DNA from: CAZTHK01 sp964613215
GTDB taxonomy: Bacteria; Krumholzibacteriota; Krumholzibacteriia; Krumholzibacteriales; CAZTHK01
Reading direction: 5' to 3'
Assembly (NCBI GenBank): GCA_964613215.1
Contig: CAZTHK010000033.1
Coordinates: forward strand, 1-24,901
Length of the DNA: 24,901 bases
Positions within the stretch are counted from its first letter, which is position 1. Every line of letters begins with the position of its first letter. Below the pieces are notes generated by a model. The model was not told the origin of the DNA and made no database searches. It worked only from the letters and a program-made list of their open reading frames with translations. Positions 14,937 through 22,266 of this stretch are shown piece by piece. A program made the position numbers and the translations under genes.

Positions 14937-16205
14937 CTAAAAATCCCTGGAGAGACTTAAAGATACCAGGGTGATGGAGAAATTGTCATCCCTCCTGGAA
15001 TGGTATTCCGGGTCGTGTGAAACAAATAGATTAAGTTCGGTGGCCAGGGGAAGTGATACACTCCCCATCAGGGATATCCTGGCAAGATAGAAATCGGAAT
15101 AGAGATCATTGTCCTCGGCCAGGTAGTTCCGGTGCCCCGGTTCCACCGAACAGGTAAGCCAGTAGTTGCCCGCACCCAGTATATCCAGCCCTGCTATGAT
15201 GGATAGTTCAACATATTCCTCTTCGTATAGGCGGGGGCAGTAAAGCCCTGCCAACCGGGGTTCCAGGAATAACGAGACCGTTGAGGCCAACTCGAACTTG
15301 GGCTTGATCCCCAGGCGGGCGAAGTAGGTGTCGAAGAAGACCTCAGAAGTGGTGTCGTACTGAATGAATTCGGTATCCAGATTAAGGTACCACCACCGTT
15401 TTCCACTTCTTATCTTGAGGGAGGAGTAGGAGAACCAGGTCCAGTATGAACTCCTTGCGTTGGTCCGGTATTTTCGCCGGTCGCCGAAGATATTGGAGTT
15501 GAATGTTATCTGCTCCCCCCCGGACAGCTGAATATCAAGATTGACTATATTACGCCTGAAATTGAGCTGGGTGGTATCGGGGGATTCACGGTATCCCGTA
15601 TAGGCTCCCAAATCTATTAGATTTCCGGTGTATGAGCCTGCTCTGAAGGAGGCTCCTGCATCGTAATAGTAGTAATCATAATCGAAATCTGTCCTCTTCC
15701 GGTAATCTATCAATTCGAATCTGCCCCTGAAATTTATACGGTATGTCTTCCCCATATTGTGTTTAAGCCTGATGCTGTTGTTAGACTGGATATAGTCATT
15801 ACCCATGGGATAGTCGCTGGTCTGGCGGAACTTCTTCCAATGGAAATTGCTGCTCAGGTTTAGTTTGGCAGAGGGGGTAAGAGATAGTGATAGCTCACTG
15901 TCCAGATTTTCATTAATGGTCTGGTTACCGTACCTGAAGAAGCTTTGAATATTTGCCTTTATCCTTTCCCTCCGCAGTCTGAAGGAGTTGTTAAGCCCGG
16001 CATGGAAGTCATGAATTGTCTCCATGGTATCGCGTTCAAGTATGGTAAACCGGTCCATGAAGGAGTCATACCCAACCATAAGGGAGTTATCTATTTCGGC
16101 TGCATGGGATAATGAACCAGGCAACAGGGTAAGGATAATGATAAGGTAAAGGGTTGGTCTTGCTCTTCCCGTGTTTTCCCCCGGCAGATGGATGTTCAGT
16201 TTCAA
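14937..16205 (-). CDS. Outer-membrane beta-barrel protein, unknown function
   Basis: Probable outer-membrane protein of 422 residues. A signal peptide (hydrophobic core LYLIIILTLLPG, cut near SHA, residue 35-36) precedes a body of alternating hydrophobic/polar strands rich in Tyr, Asn, Ser and Arg, for example DFDYDYYYYDAGASFRAG. It ends ...SLSRDF with the terminal Phe typical of barrels recognised by BamA. There is no TonB box or plug domain, and I recognise no specific family. The start is a TTG at 16205 with only a weak GGGA upstream, so the start is uncertain; the long basic n-region before the hydrophobic core is compatible with it. It follows the helical-repeat gene after 284 bp on the same strand and might be served by its transcript, or by an unseen promoter in the gap. 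Confidence 0.75.
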   Translation of the reverse strand: MKLNIHLPGENTGRARPTLYLIIILTLLPGSLSHAAEIDNSLMVGYDSFMDRFTILERDTMETIHDFHAGLNNSFRLRRERIKANIQSFFRYGNQTINENLDSELSLSLTPSAKLNLSSNFHWKKFRQTSDYPMGNDYIQSNNSIRLKHNMGKTYRINFRGRFELIDYRKRTDFDYDYYYYDAGASFRAGSYTGNLIDLGAYTGYRESPDTTQLNFRRNIVNLDIQLSGGEQITFNSNIFGDRRKYRTNARSSYWTWFSYSSLKIRSGKRWWYLNLDTEFIQYDTTSEVFFDTYFARLGIKPKFELASTVSLFLEPRLAGLYCPRLYEEEYVELSIIAGLDILGAGNYWLTCSVEPGHRNYLAEDNDLYSDFYLARISLMGSVSLPLATELNLFVSHDPEYHSRRDDNFSITLVSLSLSRDF

Positions 16206-16449
16206 TGATTGTATCCCGGTAAAATTTCAGGTTATTGATAATAAAATTTAGCTTACAAGGATACCAGACTTACCAATGATATTTTCCCCAATTAATTTAC
16301 CAGCAGATTGTATAATAATCAAGAATTTCGGGTAGTACACCTCTTCGATTAAGCCGGAAAACAGGAACCGGCAAATGAATCTGCCCTGGCCGGTGGGTTG
16401 GTTCAAAGACATAAAATAACGGAATCCGTCGAAACAGCTGATTTTGCAT

Positions 16450-16484
16450 CATTGTTCCAACATGAGATTCTGTTGTAAACAATG
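16450..16484. other. Hairpin after the helical-repeat gene
   Basis: CATTGTT...CAACA (16450-16462) pairs with TGTTG...AACAATG (16471-16484) across an eight-base loop, with small internal asymmetry. It starts 5 bp downstream of the stop of the minus-strand helical-repeat gene. No T-run follows, so it may be a weak terminator or an mRNA-stabilising stem. The rest of the 16206-16489 gap shows no gene. Confidence 0.4.
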
Positions 16485-16489
16485 GGTGA

Positions 16490-17782
16490 TCATTTAGACG
16501 CACAGACTTCCCTGATCCGCTCCAGAATATTTATGGTTAACCGGGCCTCCGAGAGGACTCTTTCTATTCTGCCCTGGTCCAGCGAAGCTCTGGCTGCATC
16601 CAGGTGGCTTCTGGCCCTCTCTATCATTTTGTCAATCTCAGGGGCGGAGCAAGTCTCCATCATATCGCTGGTCATGGCAAGCTTTTCTTCCGCCTCCCCG
16701 ATCAGGGATTCAGCGGTGGTCTGATCCGGTTTATGTTCTAATTCAGCCCTGATCCTCTGCAGGATATCCCTGGCCCTGTTGATTGTGCGTCTGGCCTGTT
16801 CCATTCTGCCTCCGGCGATGTGGCCCTCAGCCATCTCGAGCATCCCTCCGGCTCTCTCCATGACGGCGGCTGCTTCAGGGTCTTTCCCGGCATTCTGAGA
16901 GGTCAGTTTATCCAGCTGGCTCCGAATCCTGGTGATCTCTCCCCTGAGAAAACCGGGATCGGGGGGAACATTATTCCTTAAATTACGGATAAGGCTTCTT
17001 GTTATCTTCTCGCATTGCTCAACCACGCTTCTGGCAGCAATGTATCTACCCTTCTGGATAAGTTGTTCCGCCTTATTCAGTTGGTCTTCCGCCCTTTCCA
17101 GTTTGGCCGTGGAGACCTGGTCATTTCCATCCACCCGCTGGCCGGCTCTGTTCAGCAGTTGCTTTATCATTACTATCCTTTGCCCGGTGATCTCCTTAAC
17201 CGATCTGGCTTTTCTGGCCTGCTGCTGTGCCTTCAAAGCGTGCTTCCTGGCGTTTTCGGCCAGCTTCATGGCCAGCTGGTAGCGGTACTGGTGAGCGTTA
17301 AGGCGGGCTTTCTCCAGCAGATTGTTAGCCTCCTGGAGCATTTTCCTGATCATGAAGTTATCCAGGTTGGATTCCAGCAGTAAACCCTCCGCATTGCTTA
17401 TTCTCTCCCCGGTCTCTTCTATTATCCTGAACAGCCGGGCGGCAATCCTGGCTTCCTCCCTGCCTATGGCCATGGCCTCCCTGGCCTCTTCCCTGGCCAT
17501 TAGGGTAAGCTTAATGCTGTTCCGGTAGGCCCTGTTGTTAGTAAGGGCCAAACGGGCCCTCTTCTGAATTGCCATGGCCCGGTGGAGCTTAACCCGGCCC
17601 TTCTGGCTGTGGCTGTCATCCACCACCCTCCGGGCAGTTTCGATGATCTCCTCCGTTCTTTCCAGAGCATGCCTGGCCTTCTCGGCGATTACATCCTGAG
17701 CCGCGGCTCCCCCGGGGAGTGCCGCTGTCACGGCCGCTATTACCACTGTGAATATCAGCGATATGTAGATCAGACTTTTCAT
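16490..17782 (-). CDS. Exported all-helical protein of five ~80-residue repeats, unknown family
   Basis: Not a family I recognise. Starting at the ATG at 17782 gives 430 residues with a signal peptide (hydrophobic 4-25, cut near GGAAA-QD, residues 28-29), so it is probably periplasmic; there is no lipobox and no other membrane span. The mature part is Ala/Arg/Glu-rich and helical. A motif of the form L.RA...L..A...I..GR...A...I..A..I recurs at about 65-103, 143-185, 224-268, 305-348 and 384-426, spaced 78-81 residues, each preceded by another amphipathic helix pair. An open frame runs back to 17836, but a sigma-54 promoter lies inside that extension and AAAGGAG sits upstream of the chosen ATG, which decides the start. 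A structural or scaffolding envelope protein is possible; no catalytic motif is visible. Confidence 0.8.
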   Translation of the reverse strand: MKSLIYISLIFTVVIAAVTAALPGGAAAQDVIAEKARHALERTEEIIETARRVVDDSHSQKGRVKLHRAMAIQKRARLALTNNRAYRNSIKLTLMAREEAREAMAIGREEARIAARLFRIIEETGERISNAEGLLLESNLDNFMIRKMLQEANNLLEKARLNAHQYRYQLAMKLAENARKHALKAQQQARKARSVKEITGQRIVMIKQLLNRAGQRVDGNDQVSTAKLERAEDQLNKAEQLIQKGRYIAARSVVEQCEKITRSLIRNLRNNVPPDPGFLRGEITRIRSQLDKLTSQNAGKDPEAAAVMERAGGMLEMAEGHIAGGRMEQARRTINRARDILQRIRAELEHKPDQTTAESLIGEAEEKLAMTSDMMETCSAPEIDKMIERARSHLDAARASLDQGRIERVLSEARLTINILERIREVCASK

Positions 17783-17818
17783 CTGCGGCTGTTCTCCTTT
17801 CTCCTGACCTATATTTGC

Positions 17819-17833
17819 GCAAGCTGCGTGCCA
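17819..17833 (-). promoter_or_regulatory. Sigma-54 (-24/-12) promoter of the helical-repeat gene
   Basis: The minus strand reads TGGCACGCAGCTTGC, which fits the RpoN consensus TGGCACG-N4-TTGC at every defined position, with the essential GG (-24) and GC (-12) correctly spaced. The predicted start is about 17807, giving a 25-base leader that contains the ribosome binding site of the ATG at 17782. A sigma-54 activator with GAFTGA is the neighbouring gene. Confidence 0.85.
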
Positions 17834-17908
17834 CAACTCAAAATTAGCTCTATTTGCCTGTAGAAATGCAACTTATAAGTATTATAAAGCTTTTCGCCAT
17901 GACAAATG

Positions 17909-17947
17909 TGTACCCGCTGGTACATATAATTTGCTCCTTTCGGTACA
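17909..17947. promoter_or_regulatory. Two tandem dyads, probable enhancer sites of the NtrC-type regulator
   Basis: Site 1 is a perfect dyad TGTACC-CGCT-GGTACA (17909-17924). Site 2 is TGCTCC-TTTC-GGTACA (17932-17947), with one perfect and one 4/6 half-site. They are offset by 23 bp, about two helical turns, and centred roughly 109 and 132 bp upstream of the predicted sigma-54 start. This is the usual position and arrangement of upstream activating sites for Fis-HTH regulators. Binding by the adjacent regulator is inference. Confidence 0.6.
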
Positions 17948-18057
17948 TCCATGCCGAACCCACCCTCTATTCATGTTTCAGGAAGGTAGTTCAAGCCAAC
18001 TATGCCGGCCTCCCCGGTTTAAACAGCTGTCCGGCCGTGCGGCGGGGGTGGAATATA

Positions 18058-19404
18058 TCAACCGCTCAGGCCATGTTTTTCCATTCTGCTGTACAGGGTT
18101 CTCCTGGTAATTCCCAGCATTTTGGATGCCTTGCTCTTATTCCCTTCCGATTTCCGGATGGCCAGCTCTATCAGTGTCTTCTCTATCTCCGGCAGGGTCT
18201 TTTCACCGATCAGCGGCTTCAGCCTCTCCTGACAGCTGCCCAGATCCCGGCTTGTGGATATGGTAATGTGCTCCGGCCTTATGGGACCCTTCTCCGAGAG
18301 TATTACCGCCCTTTCCAGTATGTTCTTGAGCTCTCTAACATTACCAGGCCAGTGATATTCCTTGAGTTTCTCCATCGCCCCGGCGGTCAGTGTGCCAAGG
18401 GGAAGATTCCACTGTCCCAGGAAAAACTCCGACAGGGGTACAATATCTGCTTTTCTTTCCCTCAAGGGTGGAACATGAATTGGAAATACATTGAGCCGGT
18501 AGTAGAGATCCTCCCGGAAGTCTCCCTTTTCAATCAATTCTTCCAGGTTCCTGTTGGTGGCAGCTATTATTCTTACCCTTACCCTTATGTTTTCCGATCC
18601 CCCTACCGGCCGGAACTCCTTGTTCTCTATGGCTCTCAGAAGCTTGGACTGGAGACCGGGGGGCATTTCACCTATTTCGTCCAGAAAGAGGGTTCCTCCG
18701 TCTGCGAGCTTGAACAATCCGGGTTTCTGCTGAACCGCTCCGGTAAATGCTCCCTTCTGGTGCCCGAACATCTCCGCCTCCATCAGGCTGGCGGGAATGG
18801 CGGCGCAGTTGAGGGTAATGAAGGGAGAGCCGGAGCTATCTCCGGTTGAATGTATCTCTGCAGCGATAATTTCCTTGCCCGTTCCGCTTTCGCCCTGGAT
18901 CAGCACCGGAGTATCCCGGGAGGCTACCATGGTTATCATGTGCCGTATCCTGGCCATGGCCTGTGATTGTCCCTTGATCTTCTGACCGGCCATACCAGGC
19001 GTGGATACCTGTTCCCGAAGGGCCTTGTTTTCGGAGAAGAGATTTCTCTTCTCTTCTATTCTGTTGATCAGCATAACCACTTCATCCATTTGGAAAGGCT
19101 TGATCAGATACTCGTAGGCTCCATTCTGCATTGCCTCTACCGCAGTGCCGGTGCTGGCATAGGCGGTCATTATAACGAAATCGGTACCAGGGGATAGTTC
19201 CCTGGTCAGTTTCAGAAGTTCCAGCCCGTCCATTCCCCCCAGCTTGAGATCACAGAGAATTATGTCAGTATCTCCTTCTCTGATAACCGGTACCGTTTCC
19301 TCGGCGGAGTTAAAGGTGAGCGCCTGATGGCCCTCCTGGGAGATTCTCCGGTACAGAAGCCTGGTAATCTTTTTTTCATCGTCTACTATCAGTATCTTGC
19401 TCAT
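18058..19404 (-). CDS. NtrC-family sigma-54-dependent response regulator
   Basis: Cytoplasmic transcription activator of 448 residues that remodels sigma-54 RNA polymerase when phosphorylated. The receiver domain (1-120) has D8/D9, phospho-acceptor D52, T80 and K102. The AAA+ domain has Walker A GESGTGKE (171-178), the sigma-54-contacting loop GAFTGA (218-223) and Walker B LFLDEI (239-244). The C-terminal Fis-type helix-turn-helix is SKASKMLGITRRTLYSRMEK (about 424-443). All activity-defining motifs are intact. Its ATG overlaps the kinase stop (TAATG), with GGAG just upstream, so the pair is translationally coupled. The sigma-54 promoter and paired dyads about 220 bp beyond its 3' end suggest that the helical-repeat gene is a direct target. 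Confidence 0.96.
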   Translation of the reverse strand: MSKILIVDDEKKITRLLYRRISQEGHQALTFNSAEETVPVIREGDTDIILCDLKLGGMDGLELLKLTRELSPGTDFVIMTAYASTGTAVEAMQNGAYEYLIKPFQMDEVVMLINRIEEKRNLFSENKALREQVSTPGMAGQKIKGQSQAMARIRHMITMVASRDTPVLIQGESGTGKEIIAAEIHSTGDSSGSPFITLNCAAIPASLMEAEMFGHQKGAFTGAVQQKPGLFKLADGGTLFLDEIGEMPPGLQSKLLRAIENKEFRPVGGSENIRVRVRIIAATNRNLEELIEKGDFREDLYYRLNVFPIHVPPLRERKADIVPLSEFFLGQWNLPLGTLTAGAMEKLKEYHWPGNVRELKNILERAVILSEKGPIRPEHITISTSRDLGSCQERLKPLIGEKTLPEIEKTLIELAIRKSEGNKSKASKMLGITRRTLYSRMEKHGLSG

Positions 19405-20750
19405 TATAACTCTCCGTCTGATTCCACGTTTGCCGGAAGGGTTATGGTTACGGTGGTCCCCTCTGACTCCCTGCTGCTGATGCTGATTTCCCCTCCGTGC
19501 CTCTCTATTACCGATCTGGATACGGAGAGGCCCAGCCCGCTGCCCCCCTCCCTGGTGGTGAAGAATGGTTCGAATACACTGTCCAACTTATCCGGGGGTA
19601 TCCCCCTTCCATTATCCCTGACTGTAACCAGATAGTGGTAGTTGTCACGCTCCAGACTTACCCTGACCTCGCCACTTCCATTCAGTGACTCCACCGCGTT
19701 TAGCATCAAATTGAGGAATGACTGCTTCAGCCGGTTCTCTTCGCCCACCATGGGAGCATGGTCGGGAGTTATTTCGGGAACTATGGATATATCTTCATCT
19801 TCCACTGTTTCAGAAACCAGCCTGATGCTGCGGTACAGGGTCTTTGACAGGTCCAGGATGGTTCTTTTAAGCGGTTCATCCCGGGAGAACTGAAGATAGT
19901 TAGTCAGGATGTCATTCAACCTGTCCACCTCTTCGATTATAAACTCATCGATTTCATCCGCCTTGTCCGGGTGGCCTTTCTTAAGATTTTCTGCCGAACT
20001 TCTGATTATAAACAGGGGATTTCTTATCTCGTGTGCTATACCGGCTGCCATTCTCCCCATGGAGGCGAGTGTTTCTGAGCGGAGCAGGGCTTCCCGGGTT
20101 TGTATCAGGGAGGTGGTGGCTTTAAGGATGAATCCGATAAACAGGGCCACTCCCGCCACCGAAATTGCAGTGGTGGCGATGGTAATCCATTTCAATCTTG
20201 ATAGACCCTCCAGAAAGTCGGCTCCCGCCTCCACACATACCACCGCAGGGGTTGGGGAGAGTCCTGTGGAGAGGGGAGCATAACCGGCCTTGAGATAATC
20301 TCCCCCCGGAGACCGGTACAGCTCCGTGGAGGAGGGGGTGTTGCCCAGAGCCCTGATTATGGCCTTATAGTCCATCACATAGTGGGGATAGGTTTCCCCG
20401 GGGGGATATAGCGAAGGTCTAAGAGAGAACAGGGTGATGCCATCTTCACGTATTATTAATATGTTAGAGAGGCGGTACTTGTCTTCCAGCCCCTCCATCT
20501 GTGCTGTCACCCGGGGAGGAAGGGGGGGTTGCAGGTAGCCGTTATGGTTAAGCTGGCGAAGTGAATAACTAATCTTCGAAGAGATACCGGAGGCTGCCGC
20601 CTGAAGGCGGCTGCCCAGGCTGGTTTCCAGATTTTCGCGGGTATTGGAGTAATAGTACCAGTTGACACTTATAAAGACCGACAATATGACAATAACAGCC
20701 AGAATAAGCCATCCATTTTTCAATATTGCCGTTGATACCTGCTTATCCAT
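19404..20750 (-). CDS. Membrane sensor histidine kinase (NtrB/AtoS-like)
   Basis: Inner-membrane kinase of 448 residues that should phosphorylate the regulator encoded directly after it. Two membrane helices (about 12-32 and 188-210) frame a periplasmic sensor region of about 155 residues of no family I can name. No clear HAMP or PAS domain follows; the chain goes almost directly into the HisKA domain with H-box AAGIAHEIRNPL (H240). The HATPase domain shows N-box LNLMLNAVESL, G1 DNGRGIPP, F-box EPFFTTREGG and G2 GSGLGLSVS. The ATG follows AAGAAGG by 6-7 bases. A TPR lipoprotein gene lies 69 bp upstream on the same strand and may be a sensory partner. Confidence 0.95.
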   Translation of the reverse strand: MDKQVSTAILKNGWLILAVIVILSVFISVNWYYYSNTRENLETSLGSRLQAAASGISSKISYSLRQLNHNGYLQPPLPPRVTAQMEGLEDKYRLSNILIIREDGITLFSLRPSLYPPGETYPHYVMDYKAIIRALGNTPSSTELYRSPGGDYLKAGYAPLSTGLSPTPAVVCVEAGADFLEGLSRLKWITIATTAISVAGVALFIGFILKATTSLIQTREALLRSETLASMGRMAAGIAHEIRNPLFIIRSSAENLKKGHPDKADEIDEFIIEEVDRLNDILTNYLQFSRDEPLKRTILDLSKTLYRSIRLVSETVEDEDISIVPEITPDHAPMVGEENRLKQSFLNLMLNAVESLNGSGEVRVSLERDNYHYLVTVRDNGRGIPPDKLDSVFEPFFTTREGGSGLGLSVSRSVIERHGGEISISSRESEGTTVTITLPANVESDGEL

Positions 20751-20819
20751 TTAGAGACCTTCTTGATTTGATAAGAAAGGTACTTCCACCAGGCGGCTTT
20801 TTCAAGCTGTTTTATAAAC

Positions 20820-21926
20820 CTATCTGATTGAATGATACATTTTAAGAGAAACCTCTTTCCACCTTGGATCCCTGGCGGCCAGCTTGAATTTTTCCCTGGC
20901 CGCCTGTTTGCGGTCCTGTTTGAGCAGGATCCATCCCCACTGGTATAGAAGTCCACCCGAGCCGGGAAATTCATCCAGGCCGTTCTTTATAACCGCCAGC
21001 GCCCTGTTCAGATCTCCCAGCTCCACCAGAAGGCGGGCCAGGCTGTTGTATGAGCTCTTCCTCTTCTGCCTGGGTATACCGGGCAGTTCCACCGCCCTGC
21101 TGTAATATTTGACCGCTCCCCTCCGGTTATCCCTCTTCTCCAGCAGGGAGGCAAGACTCAGGCTGGCTACCGGATTCCGGGGATCGGACTTCACCGCCTT
21201 CCTGTAATGGCGCAGGGCTGATTCCTGATCGCCTCCCTGATATTTTATCCATCCCAGGTGGAGGTGGGCGGATGAATTATCCGGATTTAGTCTTATCACC
21301 CTCTGGAAGGCCTGTTCAGCTTTTTCCATCCGCCGCCTTTTATAATACTCCTTGCCCAGCAGATTGGAAGCCCTCTCCAGATTGGAAGCTTTCCGGAGGT
21401 GCCGGATGGCCTGTTTGCTCATCCCCAGTTTGAGCTCTGATTCTCCCAGCAGAAGATAGTGTTTCTCTTCCATCTTGCCGGTAGGGGTCAGGGGCAGGAT
21501 TTTCTCCCTTGCCCTGCCCCACTGCTCATTTCTGGCTGCTGCCAGGGAGGCTTCGTATGCTGCCTCGGGATCAGTGGGATCGAGACGGGAGATCTTCATC
21601 CAAATGGATAAGGCATCTTTCCTCCGTCCCATGGTGCTGTAGACCGAAGCCAGCAGACGGAGCGCTTCCAGATTCTCAGGATCCTTCTCCAGCAGTTTCT
21701 CCAGTTTGCTGCTGGCCTCCTGGTAGTCGCCATTCTGAGCCAGCAACCTTGAATCTGCGATAACCTCTGCGGCGATTACACCGGGGGCAGCTTCCGCTTC
21801 CGGTTCCTTCTCCTTCTTCTCCACCGGAGCGCCGGCACAGCCGTAGAGGAGAAGTCCGGCGGTCAATATTACCGCTGTAAGCTGGAGAAGGGGATTCCTG
21901 TAGTATGTTTGCTTTATCCCGGGCAT
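20820..21926 (-). CDS. TPR-repeat lipoprotein
   Basis: Predicted lipoprotein of 368 residues. The signal peptide ends in lipobox LLLYGC with lipidated C30, followed by an acidic linker (KKEKEPEAEAAPG). The rest is tandem tetratricopeptide repeats, for example DYQEASSKLEKLLEKDPENLEALRLLASVY and MEKAEQAFQRVIRLNPDNSSAHLHLGWI, about eight or nine units with some degenerate ones around 150-200. Such proteins act as assembly or protein-interaction platforms in the periplasm. The ATG follows AAGGAG by 4 bases. As first gene of the operon with the histidine kinase and sigma-54 regulator, it may monitor or tether the sensed complex; that is inference. Confidence 0.92.
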   Translation of the reverse strand: MPGIKQTYYRNPLLQLTAVILTAGLLLYGCAGAPVEKKEKEPEAEAAPGVIAAEVIADSRLLAQNGDYQEASSKLEKLLEKDPENLEALRLLASVYSTMGRRKDALSIWMKISRLDPTDPEAAYEASLAAARNEQWGRAREKILPLTPTGKMEEKHYLLLGESELKLGMSKQAIRHLRKASNLERASNLLGKEYYKRRRMEKAEQAFQRVIRLNPDNSSAHLHLGWIKYQGGDQESALRHYRKAVKSDPRNPVASLSLASLLEKRDNRRGAVKYYSRAVELPGIPRQKRKSSYNSLARLLVELGDLNRALAVIKNGLDEFPGSGGLLYQWGWILLKQDRKQAAREKFKLAARDPRWKEVSLKMYHSIR

Positions 21927-21991
21927 GAAGCTCCTTTCCCTGTTAGTCGAATTTTATCTCAGAGCATGCATATTTATTTCGGACTTGTTTA

Positions 21992-22022
21992 TAAATAATC
22001 TTTTATATAATTTTGGTGTCAA
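21992..22022 (-). promoter_or_regulatory. Candidate promoter of the TPR/kinase/regulator operon
   Basis: Minus strand TTGACA (22022-22017) is followed by an AT-rich segment offering ATTATT at 17 bases or TATTTA at 19 bases (21997-21992) as -10. It lies about 70-95 bp upstream of the lipoprotein ATG. The exact -10 is ambiguous. Confidence 0.45.
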
Positions 22023-22055
22023 GTACAAAGCTTTATTTGTTCTGGTATGATATGA

Positions 22056-22061
22056 TATAAT
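22056..22061 (+). promoter_or_regulatory. Candidate -10 box for the plus-strand lipoprotein gene
   Basis: A perfect TATAAT on the plus strand, within TATGATATAATAATT, without a good -35 at 16-18 bases. If used, the transcript would begin near 22068 and carry a leader of about 200 bases. That leader would include the folded region at 22104-22162. Confidence 0.35.
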
Positions 22062-22103
22062 AATTAAATACCGGTGAGGGGCGGTGAGGGCTATGCCGGG
22101 GCA

Positions 22104-22162
22104 ACAGGCGATTTTTCCTGGAAGTCCAGAGCAGCCGTTATAGTGGCTGGCGGTGAGCCTGT
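22104..22162 (+). ncRNA. Possible structured leader (three-way junction) upstream of a metallophosphatase-like gene
   Basis: The segment can fold with ACAGGC (22104-22109) pairing GCCTGT (22157-22162). This encloses two hairpins: CTGG-AAGT-CCAG (22118-22129) and CAGCC...GGCTG (22132-22136/22145-22149). Outside it, CGGTGAGGG occurs twice in tandem (22072-22080, 22082-22090), and CGGTGAG again at 22151. A further stem CCGGTTT...AAACCGG follows near 22186-22205. The region is GC-rich, unlike the AT-rich DNA before it. It matches no riboswitch class I can recall, so a regulatory leader is only a hypothesis. There is no gene elsewhere in 21927-22266. Confidence 0.3.
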
Positions 22163-22266
22163 ATGGTTCGACCTTTGGCAAACTGCCGGTTTATTTTGAA
22201 AACCGGATTGGATGGAAGAAAGGAGATTCCTGATAAATCTTTGGATAACTGTGCAAAGGAGAGTTT

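Noticed and set aside
17783..17836. Upstream extension of the helical-repeat protein to 17836
   Set aside because: The extension overlaps the sigma-54 promoter and would put 18 polar residues before a normal signal peptide. The ATG at 17782 has a ribosome binding site.
17854..18849. 331-residue plus-strand open frame
   Set aside because: It lies mostly antisense to the well-supported sigma-54 regulator and its translation shows no domain. It is a shadow of the high-GC opposite strand.
22145..22159. GG-N10-GC match as a sigma-54 promoter for the metallophosphatase-like gene
   Set aside because: The -12 region reads GAGC rather than TTGC and no dyads lie upstream, unlike the promoter at 17819-17833.
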